From Gammaproteobacteria bacterium (lineage in GTDB: Bacteria > Pseudomonadota > Gammaproteobacteria > DSM-16500): 5,693 nt of DNA. The notes beneath the pieces were generated by a model that was given only the letters and a program-made list of their open reading frames with translations, was not told the origin of the DNA and did not search any database. A program made the translations under genes and the position numbers. The stretch covers positions 1-5,693 of the forward strand of contig VFKI01000176.1 in the NCBI GenBank assembly GCA_009885665.1. The letters run 5' to 3'. Below, piece by piece: positions 5,533 to 5,693 of this stretch (positions within the stretch are counted from its first letter, which is position 1; each line of letters opens with the position of its first letter).

Positions 5533-5693
5533 GCATAAATAACTTTGACAGATTGCGCCCAGCGTGGTGTCAGATATAAGCGTACCGGAAGAAGGAAAAT
5601 CGCAGGAATACTGAAGTATTTCGAGGTTTTTCGACTGAGGAACGTTTATAGATGATGCCATGATGGGATGCAAGGTGTAAAAGTTATTTATGC
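5533..5693 (-). repeat. Palindromic intergenic element, copy 2 (inverted, cut by window end)
   Basis: Relative to the copy at 422-607 this one is reversed. Its 5601-5648 is the exact complement of 480-527. The apex AATACT-GA-AGTATT (5607-5620) is central. The outer arms GCATAAATAACTTT (5533-5546) and AAAGTTATTTATGC (5680-5693) pair perfectly, and the intermediate arms match imperfectly along their length, so the copy is also a nearly full-length palindrome. The terminal stem may continue beyond the window, so the right end is unknown. It starts eight bases after the alr stop and would be transcribed as the 3' tail of the dnaB-alr mRNA. It could act as a 3' structure, but no clear terminator T-run follows within the window. 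Confidence 0.85.

Overview
The window carries a conserved ribosomal-protein/replication gene cluster, rpsF, rpsR, a membrane protein gene (DUF2232 type), rplI, dnaB and alr, all on the + strand. A tRNA-Met gene is divergently transcribed on the left. The protein sequences and gene order fit a gammaproteobacterium of moderate G+C. The DUF2232 gene between rpsR and rplI, with no priB between rpsF and rpsR, resembles my memory of the Pseudomonas/Legionella/Coxiella-type arrangement and not the enteric one. I cannot name the genus.

Layout. Positions 1-248 are non-coding, with a few small hairpins. An elongator tRNA-Met (CAU) lies on the minus strand at 249-322. Between it and the operon is a pair of divergent sigma70-like promoters whose -35 boxes overlap on the 7-bp dyad TTGTCAA. 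Both have 17-bp spacers, so the pair is mirror-symmetric about base 390. Immediately downstream of the predicted rpsF start point lies a 186-bp imperfect palindrome (422-607). Next comes a structured leader that looks like an S6:S18 autoregulatory site, and then rpsF (709-1212), rpsR (1231-1455), the DUF2232 gene (1485-2420) and rplI (2436-2888). These genes are 15-29 bp apart and are probably co-transcribed. A 168-bp gap before dnaB holds a strong hairpin without a T-tract and a likely dnaB promoter. dnaB (3057-4442) and alr (4448-5524) are separated by 5 bp. A second, inverted copy of the palindromic element begins 8 bp after alr and runs to the window edge.

How the genes work together. S6 and S18 form a heterodimer in the 30S platform, and L9 sits in the 50S subunit. 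DnaB is the replicative helicase. Alr supplies D-alanine for peptidoglycan. The cluster therefore joins translation, replication and wall synthesis, as in many proteobacteria.

No new enzymatic system is visible; the protein genes are ordinary. The most unusual content is non-coding: a dispersed palindromic element (two copies, about 83% identical by hand alignment, sharing an identical 48-bp core) that brackets the essential operon in opposite orientations. The outer stem differs between the copies, but pairing is kept on both arms. Other points of interest are the symmetric divergent promoter and an S6 tail built from an expanded AGA-containing 9-bp repeat.
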